Below are positions 6,450 to 8,182 of a stretch of 8,182 bases of DNA, one piece after another (within the stretch, counting starts at the first letter, position 1; the number at the start of each line of letters is the position of its first letter). Origin of the DNA: an uncultured Tannerella sp. (lineage in GTDB: Bacteria; Bacteroidota; Bacteroidia; Bacteroidales; Tannerellaceae); contig CALHPT010000295.1 of NCBI GenBank assembly GCA_938036405.1, forward strand, positions 1-8,182, read 5' to 3'. Made by a program: the position numbers and the translations under genes. The notes below the pieces were generated by a model, which saw nothing but the letters and a program-made list of their open reading frames with translations, was not told where the DNA came from and ran no database searches.

Positions 6450-6481
6450 ATAAATCTCTCTAACTACTTATTCATAATGAC

Positions 6482-7282
6482 ATGAAAGAAATGAACAAGA
6501 CAATGGCATGGATAGCAGCCGCGCTGCTGCTGACATGCGCCACCTCGTGTCTCGAAGGTGGAAGCAACAGCGTAGAATCGGACACCGTAGGCATCATACG
6601 GCGCGAATCGAAAGAAGGCAAAATGGTCATGGATAACCCCTTCCCCTATGGCCCCTTCTACTCACCCTCACTCTCCAAACTGAATGACGGTGCATGCGTC
6701 CTCGTGCACTTCACCCTCGATCGCGATGCGGCGGAGAACTCCTCCACCATAGTCCGTTCGCGCGGCTACAGCACCGTAACGATCAGTGCACTGGCAGAGA
6801 TCAGCAAGTACCGCATCGCACGATTCTCCGACCCTGGCGCACCGGACACGGGCAAGGTGTTGAAGGATGAGGTCCCCATCAAGAACCCGGTCAACCTGAT
6901 CCGAGGCTACGTGCGCGGATACCTCTTTGTGGAGCACGTCCTGAACCAGCCCAGCGACCAACGCAACGAATGGTATCTGACGTACAATCCGAAGGCCGAA
7001 CCGACGGTTGTCATGAATACTCGCATCTACGACATCTATCTCCGTACAACCAAGCAAACAGCCGGAACAAAGACCGCCGTAGATATGGCCTACAACAATG
7101 CGTATTACATCAAAAACTACTTAGAGGAGATCGCCCGCAAAGAGAAAGCGAGTGGCTACAACGAAACCTTCCGCGTGCGCTTCAACTACGTTTCAGACAT
7201 CAAAAACAACACACCCGTTTGGTCGAGGTTTGAACGTACGATGCCTTTCGAAATCTCCAAAGTCCTTGGTAATAACGGCTGA
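6482..7282 (+). CDS. Lipoprotein of unknown function (possibly NigD-like)
   Basis: A 266-residue secreted lipoprotein. The N-terminus is basic, followed by a hydrophobic core (AWIAAALLL) and a lipobox-like A-T-S-C with the lipidated cysteine at residue 23, so signal peptidase II processing is expected. The mature part has a polar tether, a Pro/Tyr-rich patch (NPFPYGPFY, about 53-61) and then mixed strands and helices with no catalytic motif I recognise. Size, lipobox and the LNDGACVLVHFTL segment recall NigD-like lipoproteins of Bacteroidales, but I could not confirm this. Residues after the cysteine (LEGGSNS) lack the acidic/lysine surface-export signal seen in many Bacteroidetes surface lipoproteins, which favours a periplasm-facing position. 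It follows the sigma/barrel pair by 141 bases and may belong to the same module. A second in-frame ATG three codons in would not alter the signal peptide. Confidence 0.8.
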   Translation: MKEMNKTMAWIAAALLLTCATSCLEGGSNSVESDTVGIIRRESKEGKMVMDNPFPYGPFYSPSLSKLNDGACVLVHFTLDRDAAENSSTIVRSRGYSTVTISALAEISKYRIARFSDPGAPDTGKVLKDEVPIKNPVNLIRGYVRGYLFVEHVLNQPSDQRNEWYLTYNPKAEPTVVMNTRIYDIYLRTTKQTAGTKTAVDMAYNNAYYIKNYLEEIARKEKASGYNETFRVRFNYVSDIKNNTPVWSRFERTMPFEISKVLGNNG

Positions 7283-7322
7283 AAACAGCTGAAGGATAAC
7301 GGCCGAGAAGTTGAGAAAAGAT

Positions 7323-7355
7323 GCTGTTCGGGCAGCCCCCGGGCAGCTTCTTTTT
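7323..7355 (+). terminator. Intrinsic terminator after the lipoprotein gene
   Basis: GCTGTTCGGG (7323-7332) pairs with CCCGGGCAGC (7338-7347), ten pairs including two G-U, around a five-base loop. TTCTTTTT follows. It lies about 40 bases after the lipoprotein stop and separates it from comF. Confidence 0.8.
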
Positions 7356-7407
7356 ATGCTGACTAACACGCCGACTTCCACCTTTCCACCGCACCATCGT
7401 CAATACA

Positions 7408-8115
7408 ATGAAACGCTTCCTTCTCACCCTATGGAACGACCTGCTTGGGCTCTTCTATCCACGCCTCTGCGGGGCTTGCGGCACACTCCTTGCCGACGGT
7501 GAAGAACACCTCTGTCTCTATTGCCTCTACAACCTGCCTCGCAGGTTCTATCACCGCTACCCCGACGACGAGAATCCCCTCCGGCGCATCTTCGCCGGCT
7601 GCCGCTCCGTGCGTCAAGTGATCACCTACCTGCACTTCGAAAGAGAGGGCCTCGTTCAGCACCTCATCCACGAATTCAAATACCACAACAACGATCGCTT
7701 AGCCATCTACATCGGCCGATTGGCCGCCAGGGAGCTGCAAAGCGAGGGCTACCTTACCGACGTCGACCTCCTCGTTCCCGTCCCTCTCCATCCACGTAAG
7801 ATCCGCCAGCGCGGCTACAACCAATCCGAACGTATTGCCCGCGGCCTCGCCAGCATCTATCACATTCCGATAGATACCGACTCCTTCATTCGCCGCATCT
7901 ACACTAAAACACAAACCCGCAAGTCAGCCTATAAACGACGCCAGAGCATCGAAAACGTTTTTGCCGTCCCTCACCCCGAGCGACTTGCCGGCCATCACAT
8001 CCTACTCATCGACGACGTCCTCACGACCGGCTCCACCTTACTCAACTGCATCAATACCCTGCGCATCGTCCCCGACCTCCGCATCAGCATCTTCACTGTC
8101 GCCACAGTCATCTGA
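7408..8115 (+). CDS. comF: ComF family protein (phosphoribosyltransferase-like, competence-associated)
   Basis: A 235-residue ComF/GntX-family protein. An N-terminal zinc-ribbon has paired cysteines C21-G-A-C24 and C36-L-Y-C39. The central part carries the family hallmark PVPLHPRKIRQRGYNQSE at 123-140. The C-terminal type I phosphoribosyltransferase motif ILLIDDVLTTGSTL (197-210) contains the PRPP-binding DD and TTGST. ComF proteins are needed for natural transformation in several bacteria, probably by handling incoming single-stranded DNA in the cytoplasm near the uptake channel. Family members without a demonstrated role are common, so competence is an inference here. Length and all motifs are intact. 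The gene starts 53 bases after a terminator, so it probably has its own promoter, though none is recognisable. The 67 bases after its stop show nothing further. Confidence 0.93.
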   Translation: MKRFLLTLWNDLLGLFYPRLCGACGTLLADGEEHLCLYCLYNLPRRFYHRYPDDENPLRRIFAGCRSVRQVITYLHFEREGLVQHLIHEFKYHNNDRLAIYIGRLAARELQSEGYLTDVDLLVPVPLHPRKIRQRGYNQSERIARGLASIYHIPIDTDSFIRRIYTKTQTRKSAYKRRQSIENVFAVPHPERLAGHHILLIDDVLTTGSTLLNCINTLRIVPDLRISIFTVATVI

Positions 8116-8182
8116 AAAACGCAAAATCGATCTCCTGGTAAGCGGCTCGCCGACCCCAAAACGATAGGTTGGGTTGGTGAGT

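Overview
The window looks like a Bacteroidetes chromosome, order Bacteroidales and probably an oral Tannerella/Porphyromonas-like lineage. The reasons are the style of the RsmA, CorA and ECF sigma proteins, a sigma gene coupled to a membrane-anchored beta-barrel protein, the near absence of strong Shine-Dalgarno sites, and a moderately high GC content. The genus is an inference from recognised protein style, not from a search.

Layout. Positions 1 to about 640 hold, on the minus strand, the middle and end of an HldE-type heptose-7-phosphate kinase domain. By hand count this stretch is about 70% GC. At about 621-650 it runs head-to-head into rsmA (ksgA) on the plus strand, at about 61% GC. Both genes have lost their 5' ends at the same point, and the two readings share about 27 bases there. 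This is either a chimeric assembly join or a real rearrangement. Everything downstream is on the plus strand and looks like one genome: corA (1362-2309), a comM/yifB-type AAA+ ATPase (2391-3941) closed by a strong terminator, and a 582-base intergenic region. Then come an ECF sigma factor (4524-5057), a coupled anti-sigma-like membrane protein with a C-terminal beta-barrel domain (5057-6340), a lipoprotein of unknown function (6482-7282) closed by a terminator, and comF (7408-8115).

The least explained part is the intergenic region 3942-4523. Directly after the comM terminator lies a 223-base element (4006-4228) bounded by 27/28-base imperfect inverted repeats. Inside are two 33-base direct repeats (period 41), each opening with a perfect 17-base palindrome, TTGCAACA-N-TGTTGCAA. 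A second intrinsic-terminator hairpin (4245-4283) follows with no protein gene in front of it. This could be a MITE-like repeat or a structured non-coding RNA. The inverted repeat differs at three positions, two of which become G-U pairs in a plus-strand transcript.

How the genes work together: the sigma gene, its overlapping membrane partner and the lipoprotein look like an envelope-sensing regulatory module. It sits between two genes whose families are tied to natural transformation (comM and comF). That proximity is suggestive only. The hldE fragment should not be assumed to belong to the same organism.
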